64,000 bases of DNA, taken from Bradyrhizobium sp. sGM-13 (GTDB lineage Bacteria; Pseudomonadota; Alphaproteobacteria; Rhizobiales; Xanthobacteraceae). Below, piece after piece: positions 1 through 8,592 of the stretch (its first letter is position 1; the number at the start of each line of letters is the position of its first letter). The notes beneath the pieces are model-generated. The model saw only the letters and a list, made by a program, of their open reading frames with translations, was not told the origin of the DNA and did no database searches. Made by a program: the position numbers and the translations under genes. The DNA lies in the NCBI RefSeq assembly GCF_018398875.1, contig NZ_JAGWDK010000009.1, positions 186,001-250,000 on the forward strand. The letters are read 5' to 3'.

Positions 1-361
1 TACCAAAAGTTATTGGCGCATTATCATCTACAGCTGTCGCCCCTGTGACAAGATAGCGATTACAGTCGATATCCCCCGGCTCTAATGGGTTGCCAAGCGC
101 CCGCCGAAGTGCGGCCTTCGGCCATTTATAGCCCAAGCCGCGATCACCTACATTTCTTATGTAATGCCAAACCCAACTGCGGTCCTTATCCACATCGACG
201 TCCGATGACCATTCAAAATAGACGGTGCCATTGTTCACCTTGTCAATAATCTTTATCGGAGGCGAATTGTCGAACTTGGAGATGTCGCATTTGGCGAGCG
301 CTGATGATGAAAGAAAGAGGCTAGAAAGAATAATCGCAATCACAGGATAATCAAAAGTCAT
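1..361 (-). CDS. Secreted hypothetical protein, C-terminus beyond the left edge
   Basis: An open frame runs on the minus strand from the ATG at 361-359 to the window edge without a stop (120 codons). The first ~24 residues form a typical signal peptide: a short N-terminus, a hydrophobic stretch rich in I, L and S, and an SALA-K cleavage-like site. The mature part has two cysteines and several W/Y residues, suggesting a small periplasmic or secreted domain. I do not recognise the family. Base composition is clearly more AT-rich than the phage block to the right, which fits acquired DNA. The gene is incomplete, so nothing can be said about its C-terminus or operon. Confidence 0.6.
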   Translation of the reverse strand, partial: MTFDYPVIAIILSSLFLSSSALAKCDISKFDNSPPIKIIDKVNNGTVYFEWSSDVDVDKDRSWVWHYIRNVGDRGLGYKWPKAALRRALGNPLEPGDIDCNRYLVTGATAVDDNAPITFG

Positions 362-896
362 AGCAAGTATCTCAAATCTAGCTCGGACGACTTGTTGCTA
401 CCATAAGTTTACCAAGATTGAAAGGAGCCATCATAACCGTTAGGGGCATCTACGCTCTGATCAGCCTGGTGACTTGCAGCGGCATTCCGGTTCGCGGCGG
501 CCGCCAAAGCGGATGCCGAGTGCTATTGATTTGTGAATTTGGCTGTGAACTACCCAAACCCGTGCAGCACAGGCACTTGCGAAATTTTTGCAAATCGTGG
601 AAGGTCGATTTTGTCAGGGCGGCGCGATTCGCCCGAAATCAGGTTTCACCCGGCACCGCGAGGTCGCCGGGTTTTTCGTTTGGAGCGGCCGATGACGAAG
701 GTGTCTTCCGCTCACGGCGGCGTAGCGGACACGGCCGGCCTCGAGGCTGGCCCAAGCCGGTCGCGAATGACCCATCTGCGACATAGTTGGACGGAAATCC
801 CGTAACGCAGCACCCTCTCGCCATAGAGATGTGCTATCCTTCTGTCGGAAACCACGGGAGGCACCGGGGGGCGCTTCAAACTCCAAAGGAGGCCCC
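362..896. other. Intergenic stretch with no supported gene
   Basis: Open frames here are short, arginine- and proline-rich in several frames at once, and lack convincing ribosome binding sites. The only structured element is the terminator-like hairpin at 648-676. I see no tRNA gene or att-like repeat. Confidence 0.5.
648..676 (+). terminator. Rho-independent terminator-like hairpin
   Basis: ACCCGGC (648-654) pairs with GCCGGGT (666-672), and a run of T residues follows directly. No intact gene ends just upstream, so it may be a relic of a lost gene or terminate a small RNA. Confidence 0.5.
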
Positions 897-1030
897 ATGC
901 GAAGGACATTGCTCGGACTTGCCGGTCTGGCAACCGTGCTCGTCGCGATGGCGTCGGCGAGCGCGCAACAGCCCATCAAGATTGGACTGATCACGCCGTA
1001 TTTCGGCCAGTTCGCCGATACAGCGAGCCC
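897..1030 (+). pseudogene. Truncated periplasmic substrate-binding protein (branched-chain amino acid ABC type)
   Basis: The ATG at 897 follows an AAAGGAGG-type ribosome binding site. It encodes a signal peptide (RRTLLGLAGLATVL then an ASA-QQ cleavage site) and then PIKIGLITPYFGQFAD, the usual mature N-terminus of Peripla_BP_6 / LivK-type binding proteins. After about 45 residues the resemblance stops: the frame continues to 1280 with unrelated sequence. The family is normally near 380-400 residues, so only the first ~10% remains. The break near 1,030 looks like a recombination or insertion junction. Exact end is estimated. Confidence 0.6.
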
Positions 1031-1523
1031 TGCAGGAAGACCCTTGGACAGTTCAATGCTGAGCGATATGGCTCAAGGTGCGGGCTCAGTTTCTTCGACT
1101 CCGCACTTTCTGATCTCGTCGCAGGCTCGCAAACTGCCAGCGAGACGCCGCGCGTCGTCGCCGTGGGTCGCTTCCTGCATCGTCAACTGCATACGCCGCG
1201 CTGGCGGCACCGATCCGGTTGTCATTCTCAACTCCTGTATGGGGCTGTGCGAGAGGACCGGCGGTATAGTGGTGTTTTGAGCAAGCCTCTGGGCCAAGAA
1301 GGCACTGGGCTGCCCTAGACAACACGGCGGGCGCACCCGAGGTCGGTGGTTCGCGCAACCACCCACACCATGCTCGTGGAGAGAGAAGGGAATGCGGCCA
1401 CCCCGCTGGGGGGACAACGCAGGCGCATTCCCACCTCCGCCTTAAGTAATTCGGCCGTAAGGCCAACGAGATCGGCGCAAGCCGATACACGGCCCGTTTC
1501 TGCTGGTCGTTTCCTCCCTTGAC
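1031..1523. other. Intergenic stretch left of the phage block
   Basis: No gene with credible start and codon use was found on either strand. Overlapping open frames are present on both strands, but they are biased toward R/P/G and contradict each other, as expected for shadow frames in GC-rich DNA. Confidence 0.4.
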
Positions 1524-1557
1524 TGCCCGCCGCTCATCCCGAGTGGTGGGCATTTTT
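1524..1557 (+). terminator. Terminator-like hairpin before the phage late genes
   Basis: TGCCC plus adjoining bases (1524-1535) pair with GAGTGGTGGGCA (1541-1552) around a short loop, followed by TTTTT (1553-1557). It sits 13 bases before the first phage start codon and may insulate the late operon from upstream transcription. Confidence 0.55.
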
Positions 1558-1570
1558 CTTGGAGCATCAC

Positions 1571-1789
1571 ATGGCGGTTCTCGCCTTCCCGGTCGGAGGC
1601 GCGCTGATCCGCGCCTGGACGCCCGAAACAATTCAAACCGAGATCGACAAGGCCAACGTCGGCATCCGCGCTGCGCTTCACGCCGGCGACATGGATCTCG
1701 CTCTCACCCTCATCTCGCGCAAGGTCGGTCTGCGGATCTGCGCCGGCGACGTCAAGGTCCGGCTCAAGAAGCCACCGTTCAAAGCTTAG
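1571..1789 (+). CDS. Small phage hypothetical protein
   Basis: 72 residues from the ATG at 1571, preceded by GGAG seven bases upstream. A TTG four codons earlier is less likely. The protein begins with a hydrophobic stretch (MAVLAFPVGGALI) and continues as a mixed helical domain; I see no named motif. It opens the plus-strand block that continues without large gaps to 35.9 kb, so it is assigned to the phage by position and codon use only. Confidence 0.5.
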   Translation: MAVLAFPVGGALIRAWTPETIQTEIDKANVGIRAALHAGDMDLALTLISRKVGLRICAGDVKVRLKKPPFKA

Positions 1790-1898
1790 CGTGAGCAGTT
1801 CAGCGTCCCCACGCTGCTCGACCCGCAAGGGCAATGGTTCAACTCCGCCCCCGGAGGCCGCAGCCCTTGCGGGTCTACCCTTCAACCCGGAGTGCAAC

Positions 1899-2411
1899 AT
1901 GATCGAGGTTTATCCAAACCTGTTCGTCGGCAACCAACTCGACTACGAGAACCATGTGTTCTCTGACTATGCTTACGGGCCGAAGGCTGGCTGGGCCGTC
2001 GTTCATGCGTGCAAGGAGCCCTATCACCGCCAGGCGCTTGGCTACATCGGTCGCGGCGCGCCGAAGGATCACGACGAATATCTGTTCGCGTTCCGAGGCG
2101 ACCGGCTTTGCCTCAACCTCGTCGATGTCCCGCACGTCCAGTACGTAAACCCGGCTGTGATCGACGCGGCGCTCTCGTTCATTGCGAGCAACCTCGCTGG
2201 CGGCAAGAAGGTGCTGGTGCACTGCAATCAGGGGCAGTCCCGGGCGCCGAGCATCGCCCTGCTCTATCTCGGTAAGGTCGATCCGCAGTTCGCCCGTCTC
2301 AAGGCTGCCGACGCGATTCACACATTCCAGTGGACGTACCCGCAGTACGAACCGGCTGACGGTATCGCGGAGTATGTGCTGCGCAACTGGCCGAACCAGA
2401 AGGCGGCGTGA
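1899..2411 (+). CDS. Dual-specificity protein phosphatase-like protein (phage-encoded)
   Basis: 170 residues starting at the ATG at 1899 (GGAG seven bases upstream); the frame stays open further upstream but without family-like sequence. It begins EVYPNLFVGNQLDYE, the usual opening of DUSP folds, and carries the cysteine-phosphatase signature HCNQGQSRAPS (Cys109, Arg115, CX5R). An Asp76 in LVDVPH is placed where the general acid of the WPD-type loop is expected. Family members remove phosphate from Tyr/Ser/Thr or from RNA 5' ends. The gene is directly upstream of a small membrane protein and terminase. Substrate unknown; host protein dephosphorylation during infection is an inference. Confidence 0.75.
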   Translation: MIEVYPNLFVGNQLDYENHVFSDYAYGPKAGWAVVHACKEPYHRQALGYIGRGAPKDHDEYLFAFRGDRLCLNLVDVPHVQYVNPAVIDAALSFIASNLAGGKKVLVHCNQGQSRAPSIALLYLGKVDPQFARLKAADAIHTFQWTYPQYEPADGIAEYVLRNWPNQKAA

Positions 2412-2412
2412 C

Positions 2413-2598
2413 ATGGTTTCCGAACGCCTCGTTGCTGCTGCGCCCTACATGCTCTTTGCCTTGTTCGTGTTGGCCGTGGTGCTGGCGATCGGATCGGCTT
2501 GGCTGATCCGGCGCGGCGGCTGGCAGCGGATCGCGGGGCTCGCGATCGCGGCAGTCCTCGCGTTCTACTACGCCTACTTCCTTTGGAACGTCTGGTGA
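2413..2598 (+). CDS. Small two-span membrane protein
   Basis: 61 residues from the ATG at 2413, directly after the phosphatase stop (TGACATG spacing). Two hydrophobic segments, about residues 9-32 and 40-58, are separated by a positively charged RRGGWQR turn, giving a hairpin topology. The stop overlaps the GTG of the next gene (GTGA). It could be holin-like or a membrane-modifying early or late protein, but no family is recognised. Confidence 0.55.
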   Translation: MVSERLVAAAPYMLFALFVLAVVLAIGSAWLIRRGGWQRIAGLAIAAVLAFYYAYFLWNVW

Positions 2599-3335
2599 CC
2601 GAGAAGAAGATTGCCACGCCCGAGATCGCCAAGGCGACTTGGGAGGAGATGGACAACCCGTCCTGCCGGCGCGTCCGCGAAAAGCTGGTCGCCGCCGGCT
2701 ACGTCACGCCGAGCTACAAGACCATCAACAAGTGGGCGGCCGAGGGCAAGTGGACCAAGAAGAAGGTCACGCGCAAGGGCCGCCCGCCGGACAGCGACCG
2801 GCTCTCTGAGAAGCTCGACGACGCCGCGCCCGCGCTGACAGGCGACCCGCGCACCAGCGCCGAGGACATCGTCAACGCGGCGCTTAAGGCGCTTCCGCCG
2901 CCAGAGCAACCCAACGAGGAGCCGGAGGCCGAGCAGCCGAAGGCGGACGATTCCGAGGCCCAGCGTCAGCGGGATGAGCAGGAAGCCCGTAAGCGGCTCA
3001 AAGAGCTGCGCGATGCCATCATGGGCGACGTGAGCGACGAGCACCTGTTGAGCGCCGCCGCCCGGCAAACGCTACGCACCGCCATCATCATCGAGGGCGT
3101 GCTGGCTGAATTGGCCCCTGCCCTGATCGCATCGGCCCCGGAAGCCGTCGGCAAGCTGCAACTGGCCGTGGCCGAGTCCCTCGCCGCGGCTGGTGAGCCG
3201 TTCGATCGCATCGGCGCGGCGCGCGACCGCGCGATGAAGACGATCAACGCTGGCGGCGCGGAGATCATCCCGCCAGGCCAGAACGATCCGCTGGCAGATA
3301 GTCTCGCCGCGTTCAAGAAGCGACATGCCGCATGA
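2595..3335 (+). CDS. Putative terminase small subunit / DNA-binding protein
   Basis: 246 residues from the GTG at 2595, overlapping the previous stop as GTGA. The N-terminal ~55 residues (ATWEEMDNPSCRRVREKL ... KTINKWAAEGKW) look like a helix-turn-helix that binds DNA, as in small terminases. Then comes a basic KKKVTRKGRPP stretch, an acidic/Q-rich linker (about residues 95-150), and a helical C-terminal domain that could oligomerise. The assignment rests mainly on position: it overlaps the large terminase start by 11 bases. A transcription regulator is the alternative. Confidence 0.6.
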   Translation: MTEKKIATPEIAKATWEEMDNPSCRRVREKLVAAGYVTPSYKTINKWAAEGKWTKKKVTRKGRPPDSDRLSEKLDDAAPALTGDPRTSAEDIVNAALKALPPPEQPNEEPEAEQPKADDSEAQRQRDEQEARKRLKELRDAIMGDVSDEHLLSAAARQTLRTAIIIEGVLAELAPALIASAPEAVGKLQLAVAESLAAAGEPFDRIGAARDRAMKTINAGGAEIIPPGQNDPLADSLAAFKKRHAA

Positions 3336-5100
3336 ACTCCGCGGCACGAGGTATCTGACCGCCGCCAACGACGCTCTCGCGAGGTTCATCACCAACGACC
3401 TTCGCTATCTCGATTACGATCAGACGCTGGCGTTCTATTCCGAGGTCGTCCCGGGGCTCGATCTTCGAGGGCGGGCGCTGCTCGGGATCAATGACCGCTT
3501 CTTTCTGCTGACCGGGCTCTGCCGGCGCGTCGACGCGGTCCATCCGTGGCTGTTCAACCGCTGCCGCGAGGTCGAGGCTGATCCGGACGGCCACATCGAC
3601 CTGTGGGCGCGGTTTCACTACAAGTCGACGATCATCACGTTCGCCGGCGCCATTCAGGAAATCCTCACGGATCCTGAAATCACCATCGCGATCTTCTCGC
3701 ACACCAAGCCGATTGCGCGGGCGTTCCTCTCGCAGATCATGCAGGAGTTCGAGCGCAACGATTACCTCAAGCAGGTCTATCCGGACGTGCTGTGGGACGA
3801 GCCGCGCAAGGAAGCGCCGGTCTGGGGTCTGGATCGCGGCATCATCGTCAAGCGGCGTTCGAACCCGAAGGAGTCAACCATCGAGGCCCACGGCCTCGTG
3901 GACGGCCAGCCGACGTCGCGGCACTACGACCTGCACATCTACGACGACATGGTGACGCGCGAGAGCGTGACCAACCCGGAGATGATCCGCAAGACCACGG
4001 AAGCCTGGGAACTGGCGGACAACCTGGGCAGCCACGAAGGCGTCCGCAAATGGATGCCAGGCACCCGCTATTCGTTCGCCGACACCTATGGCGTCGTGCT
4101 CGAACGCCGCGTGCTCAAGCCGCGGAAGTATCCGGCGACGGATGACGGCACGCTGAAAGGCACGCCGGTCTTTCTCTCGCGCGAGCGCTGGGAAGAGATC
4201 AAGAATACGCAGCGGTCGACGGTTTCGGCCCAGATGCTGCAGAACCCGGTCGCCGGCAACGAGGCGATGTTCAAGTCGACGATGTTCCGGCCGTACCTGA
4301 TCCGGCCGACCATCATGAACATCTACATCATGGTGGACCCGTCGAAGGGGCGCTCGGCCTCGTCGGATCGCACGGCTATCGCGGTCATCGGCGTCGATGT
4401 CGCCGGCAACAAGTATCTGCTCGATGGCGTCCGCCACCGGATGAACCTGACGGAGCGCTGGGGCTATCTCAAGCGGCTCTACACCAAATGGCGCGATGCC
4501 ATCGGTACGCAGGTCATCATCGTCGGCTACGAGCGCTACGGCGCCCAGACCGAGGACGAGGTCATCAAGGACTGGCAGGAGCGCGACTGCGTTGCGTTCG
4601 AGCTTGTCGAACTGAACTGGCCCCGCGAAGGCGGTCACTCCAAGCGCGATCGCGTCGAGCGGCTCGAGCCGGACATGAGCCACGGCCGGTTCTACCTTCC
4701 CGGCATCGTCTACCACCCGGAGATCGGCGGCAAGGATGGCCGCGCGCTTTGGTCGATCTGGACCGAAGAGGAAGCCAAGAAGGCCGAGGCCCGGGGCGAA
4801 AACACTGGCTACAACATCGGCCAGATCATCTACCGGCCGCTGATGGGCGAGCTCAAAGAGCACCGCGCCATGTCAGCGACCAGCCAGAACTATCGCATCG
4901 TGAACCCGATCCGCCTGATCGACGAGGACAAGAACCTCTACGACCTGACGCGGGCGTTCATGGAAGAGGCGATGTTTTTCCCGTTCTCGCCGAAGGACGA
5001 CCTGATCGACGCGGCCTCGCGCATCTACGACCTCTCGCCGAAGCCAGCCATTCAATACGAAGCGGCCTCGCTTGAGCCGCCAGCCTATGTGGATTCCTGA
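3325..5100 (+). CDS. Phage terminase large subunit
   Basis: 591 residues. The protein is the ATP-driven DNA-packaging motor and nuclease. Visible signs: a deviant Walker A at ARFHYKST (about residues 95-102), IAIFSHTKPIAR after it, a Walker B-like YDLHIYDDMV with Asp207/Asp208, and an RNase H-like nuclease start YIMVDPSKG with Asp338. Further acidic residues near KDDLIDAASRI at the C-terminus are where the nuclease metal ligands end. Length is normal for podovirus terminases. It lies between the presumed small subunit and the portal region, the standard packaging module. Confidence 0.88.
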   Translation: MPHELRGTRYLTAANDALARFITNDLRYLDYDQTLAFYSEVVPGLDLRGRALLGINDRFFLLTGLCRRVDAVHPWLFNRCREVEADPDGHIDLWARFHYKSTIITFAGAIQEILTDPEITIAIFSHTKPIARAFLSQIMQEFERNDYLKQVYPDVLWDEPRKEAPVWGLDRGIIVKRRSNPKESTIEAHGLVDGQPTSRHYDLHIYDDMVTRESVTNPEMIRKTTEAWELADNLGSHEGVRKWMPGTRYSFADTYGVVLERRVLKPRKYPATDDGTLKGTPVFLSRERWEEIKNTQRSTVSAQMLQNPVAGNEAMFKSTMFRPYLIRPTIMNIYIMVDPSKGRSASSDRTAIAVIGVDVAGNKYLLDGVRHRMNLTERWGYLKRLYTKWRDAIGTQVIIVGYERYGAQTEDEVIKDWQERDCVAFELVELNWPREGGHSKRDRVERLEPDMSHGRFYLPGIVYHPEIGGKDGRALWSIWTEEEAKKAEARGENTGYNIGQIIYRPLMGELKEHRAMSATSQNYRIVNPIRLIDEDKNLYDLTRAFMEEAMFFPFSPKDDLIDAASRIYDLSPKPAIQYEAASLEPPAYVDS

Positions 5101-5102
5101 CC

Positions 5103-5273
5103 ATGCCCCGTTACTTCCCGCCGAAGAGCATCAGCATCCCCTGGAAGGTGCTCGTGCTGCGCCAGGACCCAGACCTCGAGCGCGATAAGCGCAACGAGAT
5201 CGAATACCAGTTTTCCAATGGCCGGGCGTTCCGGGGCAACCCCGCAACGCGCGGACCGTACTCAGAGGATTGA
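5103..5273 (+). CDS. Small phage hypothetical protein (56 residues)
   Basis: ATG at 5103, two bases after the terminase stop, to TGA at 5271-5273. The protein (MPRYFPPKSISIPWKVLVLR..., then a charged stretch and SNGRAFRGNPATRG) is compact and has a codon pattern like its neighbours. The next gene starts three bases later, so the spacing fits a translated, coupled gene. Function unknown. Confidence 0.55.
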   Translation: MPRYFPPKSISIPWKVLVLRQDPDLERDKRNEIEYQFSNGRAFRGNPATRGPYSED

Positions 5274-5276
5274 TTC

Positions 5277-5552
5277 ATGGCAGCCACGCCGAACGGCTTA
5301 TCGACCGCCCAAGTCCCCGTTGGAACCACCGCGACGCAAATCTTGCCCGCACGTCCGGATCGCCGGGAGGTGACCATCATCAATCACGGAACCACCGATG
5401 TGATGATTGGCGGCACCAACGTCCAGACCACAACGGGCGCGCTTCTGGCCGGCGTCAAGGGAGCGAGCATCACACTGCGGAGCACCGTCGCCATCTTCGG
5501 CATCGTTGGTGACGGCGAGCAAGTCGTCTCGTTCGTCGAGACCTTTTCCTAA
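5277..5552 (+). CDS. Small beta-rich phage protein
   Basis: 91 residues from the ATG at 5277 with an AGAGGA ribosome binding site. The sequence alternates hydrophobic and polar residues (VTIINHGTTDVMIGG, ASITLRSTVAIFGIV), as expected for a small beta sandwich or barrel, the fold common among head decoration or tail accessory proteins. Position between terminase and portal fits a virion component. No specific family named. Confidence 0.6.
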   Translation: MAATPNGLSTAQVPVGTTATQILPARPDRREVTIINHGTTDVMIGGTNVQTTTGALLAGVKGASITLRSTVAIFGIVGDGEQVVSFVETFS

Positions 5553-5584
5553 GGCGCCATGGACGACGCACAGCAAGGCAAGTA

Positions 5585-6121
5585 ATGAACATGATGCCGA
5601 GTGTCCGCCACGCCGAGCGCGATAGCGCCCGCGGGCAGTTGACCTTTGACAAGTTCTTCGCGAGCAGCGGCGAAGCCGATCGCCACGCCATGATGCGGCG
5701 TGAGGGCCGGTTCGCCCTACGGCGCGATCTGCTCGATCGCGGCCGGGGCCAGCCCAACATCGAGTTGCAGCAGAGCTACGTCCGGTCCGGCCTCCTGCCC
5801 GAGGAAACCGACACCAAGGCCGAGTGGGATCTGACCGTCGCCAAAGCGATCACCCGCGTTCTCTTCTCGCAGTACCGCGGCCACTTCTGGGAGGTCTACT
5901 GCGACAGCAAGCAGGGCATCGCCTGGATCACCATCCCGCTCCTCCTCAACGACTGGAAGTACGTTTTCAAGCTGTCCGAGGACATCACGCCGGCGATGAT
6001 TATCCGGGCTGGCGGCGAAATTCTAGAGCGCTTCAACATCCCCCGCACCAATCTCGACGTCGCCTCCTTCATCGCGGCGAAGAAGATGGCTGTCAGGAAC
6101 GGCGGTAACGCGCCGTCATGA
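5585..6121 (+). CDS. Phage hypothetical protein before portal
   Basis: 178 residues. The first 60 are basic (many R/D pairs), and the middle contains TRVLFSQYRGHFWEVYCDSKQGIAWITIPLLL, a mixed alpha/beta domain. No catalytic motif is recognised. The stop overlaps the portal start (ATGA), so the two are translationally coupled. I infer a structural or packaging role from position only. Confidence 0.6.
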   Translation: MNMMPSVRHAERDSARGQLTFDKFFASSGEADRHAMMRREGRFALRRDLLDRGRGQPNIELQQSYVRSGLLPEETDTKAEWDLTVAKAITRVLFSQYRGHFWEVYCDSKQGIAWITIPLLLNDWKYVFKLSEDITPAMIIRAGGEILERFNIPRTNLDVASFIAAKKMAVRNGGNAPS

Positions 6122-8412
6122 CCGACATTCGGACCGAGCCCCCCGGAGAGGACGGATTCCAGAAGCAGGAACAGAACCTCTACGCGCGCGCCCAGGCGGC
6201 TGCGACGGGTTCGGCCCCACACGATCAAGCTCCGCAGGAGGCCGGTGGCGACGAAATCAACTGGCTCAAGCTGGTAGCCGAGGCCGAAACGCAGGGCGGA
6301 CGCTTCCAGCTCGACCAGATCAAGAGTTCATGGGACGCCAGCTACAAGGCGTTCCGCAACCAGCATGTGGCGAACTCGAAGTATCGTTCGAACGACTATA
6401 AGGGCCGCTCGAAGATTTTCCGGCCCAAGACCCGCTCCGCAGTCCGCAAGGCCAACGCCAGCGCCGCGGCGGCGCTGTTCTCGACCATCAACACGATCAA
6501 CTGCACGCCAGGCAACGAGGGTGATCCCCAACAGGTCGCCTCCTCCGCACTGATCCAGCAGCTCATCAACTACCGGACCGACCGCACGTCGGGCCGCGCG
6601 GCCATCCCGTGGTTCCGGCTGGCGATCGGCGCGCATCAGGACACGCTCATTATGTCGGCGTGCTTGTCCAAGCAGTATTGGAAGCTCGAGCTCGCGCCCA
6701 AGATCACTCAGGAGCCGGTGATCGGACCGGATGGTCTGCCCCTCGTTGGGGAAGACGGTCAGCCCGTCATGCGGACGGTCAAGACCTACAGCCCCATCGT
6801 CGACCGCCCGGATAGCGTGCTGTGCCCGCTGGAAAACGTCATCATCGACCCCGCGGCAAGCTGGCTCGATCCGATCCAGAGCGCGGCCTACCTGATCGTC
6901 AAGTATCCGATGCGGATCAACGAGATCCGCGCGAAGCAGAACGATCCGCGCAATCCGTGGAAGAACGTCGATATCTCTACCCTGCGCGGCGCAGGCGCCG
7001 AGCAGAAGCTCCGCGCAGCCGGCACGCGCTCAGCGCGCGAAGGCGGCCTCGATCGCATGGACCCGTCCTCGACCGGCCCCGGCGAGTTCGAAGTCATCTG
7101 GGTCTACGAAGTGTTCATGCGGGTCGGCGAAGAGGACGTCTGTTTCTATTCGGCCGGCAGCAAGGCGTTCCTGACCGATCCGATGCCGGTCCGGGAAGTC
7201 TATCCAGAGCAGGACGGTGAACGGCCCTATGTGCTTGGGCTCGGAAGCCTCGAAAGCCATCGCATCTTCCCGATGTCGCATGTGGAGGCTTGGCAGCCGC
7301 TGCAGCAGGAGATCAACGACCTCGCGAACCTGCGGCTCGATCAGGTCAAGCAGAACGTCTCGCCCATCACGTTCGTCAAACGCGGCCGGCAGGTCGATCT
7401 TGGCGCGATCCAGCGGCGCGGGCCCAATACCACCATCCTGCGGACCGAAAAGGACGACATCGAGTTCGACCGTCCGCCAGAGGTGCCCTCCTCTGCCTAC
7501 GCGGAGATGGAACGCCTCAACGTCGACTTCGACGACCAGGCGGGGCAATTCAATTCCGGTTCGGTGCAAACCAACCGCAGCCTCAACGAGACCGTCGGTG
7601 GGCTGAACCTCATCTCGTCGGCTGCCAACTCGGTGCAGGAGTTCGACCTGCGCGTCTGGGTCGAGACGTGGGTGGAGCCGGTCATGGGGCAACTGGTCCG
7701 GCTCGAACAGTATTACGAGGCCGACGAAGTCATTCTCGGCCTCTGCGGCGAGCGCGCCCAGCTTCTGCAAAAGCACGGCATCAACCAGATCACGGACCGC
7801 TTGCTCGAGCAGCAGGTCGCCGTCCGCGTCGATGCCGGGCTTGGCGCGTCGAACCCGCAGCAGAAGCTCCAGAACTTTGCAGGCGCGCTCAAGATCGCCG
7901 CACCGGTCTGGGCCAACAGCCCGCAGGTTCAGTCCGGCGAGGTCACGCCGAACATTGAGGAAATCTCAAACGAGATTTTTAGCCTCGTCGGATATCGCGA
8001 CGGCGCCAAGCGCTTCATCAAGAAGGGGCAGCCGAAACAGAACCCGACGATCGACGCCCAGGCAGACAAGCTCAAGTCGGAAGCCGAGAAGAACCGCAGC
8101 ACGGCCCACCTCAATGAGGCCAAGGCCATGGAGACCGGCGTCCGCACCAAGATGGACTTCGCGGGCCTCGTGCACGGCCAACAGATGGACCGCGCCAAGC
8201 TGGTCAATCAGGTCCGCTCCGAGCGCGAGAGTTTCCAGCACAACAAGGAAAACTCCGCCGAGGACCGCAAGCTCAAAGAGAAGCAGATCCAGGCAAAGTC
8301 CGAAAAGCCTGCCGCCAAGGAACAGGCCCCGGACCAGCATGCGGAAATCGCCGATCTGCTCAAGCAGGTCGTTGCACTCCTGTCGCAAAACCAACAGCAC
8401 GCACAGGTGTGA
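6118..8412 (+). CDS. Phage portal protein (podovirus type)
   Basis: 764 residues, large as in short-tailed phages of the P22/N4 kind. The protein forms the dodecameric DNA channel at the capsid vertex. Supporting segments are a helical stem-like region with VDFDDQAGQFNSGSVQ and NETVGGLNLISSAANS (about residues 465-505), the wing-like RVWVETWVEPVMGQL, and a long charged C-terminal coiled coil (about 655-750; QMDRAKLVNQVRSER) that may form a barrel entering the capsid. It overlaps the preceding gene by four bases. Function is assigned from size, motif pattern and position between terminase and capsid. Confidence 0.82.
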   Translation: MTDIRTEPPGEDGFQKQEQNLYARAQAAATGSAPHDQAPQEAGGDEINWLKLVAEAETQGGRFQLDQIKSSWDASYKAFRNQHVANSKYRSNDYKGRSKIFRPKTRSAVRKANASAAAALFSTINTINCTPGNEGDPQQVASSALIQQLINYRTDRTSGRAAIPWFRLAIGAHQDTLIMSACLSKQYWKLELAPKITQEPVIGPDGLPLVGEDGQPVMRTVKTYSPIVDRPDSVLCPLENVIIDPAASWLDPIQSAAYLIVKYPMRINEIRAKQNDPRNPWKNVDISTLRGAGAEQKLRAAGTRSAREGGLDRMDPSSTGPGEFEVIWVYEVFMRVGEEDVCFYSAGSKAFLTDPMPVREVYPEQDGERPYVLGLGSLESHRIFPMSHVEAWQPLQQEINDLANLRLDQVKQNVSPITFVKRGRQVDLGAIQRRGPNTTILRTEKDDIEFDRPPEVPSSAYAEMERLNVDFDDQAGQFNSGSVQTNRSLNETVGGLNLISSAANSVQEFDLRVWVETWVEPVMGQLVRLEQYYEADEVILGLCGERAQLLQKHGINQITDRLLEQQVAVRVDAGLGASNPQQKLQNFAGALKIAAPVWANSPQVQSGEVTPNIEEISNEIFSLVGYRDGAKRFIKKGQPKQNPTIDAQADKLKSEAEKNRSTAHLNEAKAMETGVRTKMDFAGLVHGQQMDRAKLVNQVRSERESFQHNKENSAEDRKLKEKQIQAKSEKPAAKEQAPDQHAEIADLLKQVVALLSQNQQHAQV

Positions 8413-8438
8413 GGTTTAGATAAACATCTCGATCTTTA

Positions 8439-8573
8439 ATGGCCGCGCCGTCATCAGCGGCAACGCAGCGGTGTCCATTGCCGCGCCTGCCGGACATTGG
8501 GGCCGTCGAGCGCGAGGCGGCCGAGGCGCGCGACATGCAGGACATCACCCGCGTGCTCGCAGCAATTGATTGA
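8439..8573 (+). CDS. Possible 44-residue phage protein
   Basis: ATG at 8439 to TGA at 8571-8573 in the gap between portal and endolysin. The C-terminal half (DIGAVEREAAEARDMQDITRV) is a plausible charged helix. No strong ribosome binding site is visible, so it may not be translated. Confidence 0.3.
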   Translation: MAAPSSAATQRCPLPRLPDIGAVEREAAEARDMQDITRVLAAID

Positions 8574-8592
8574 ACAGAACAGGACCCACAAC

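Noticed and set aside
418..994. Overlapping frames on both strands at 418-994
   Set aside because: Mutually contradictory, R/P-rich and without start signals; only the binding-protein start at 897 has family-like sequence.
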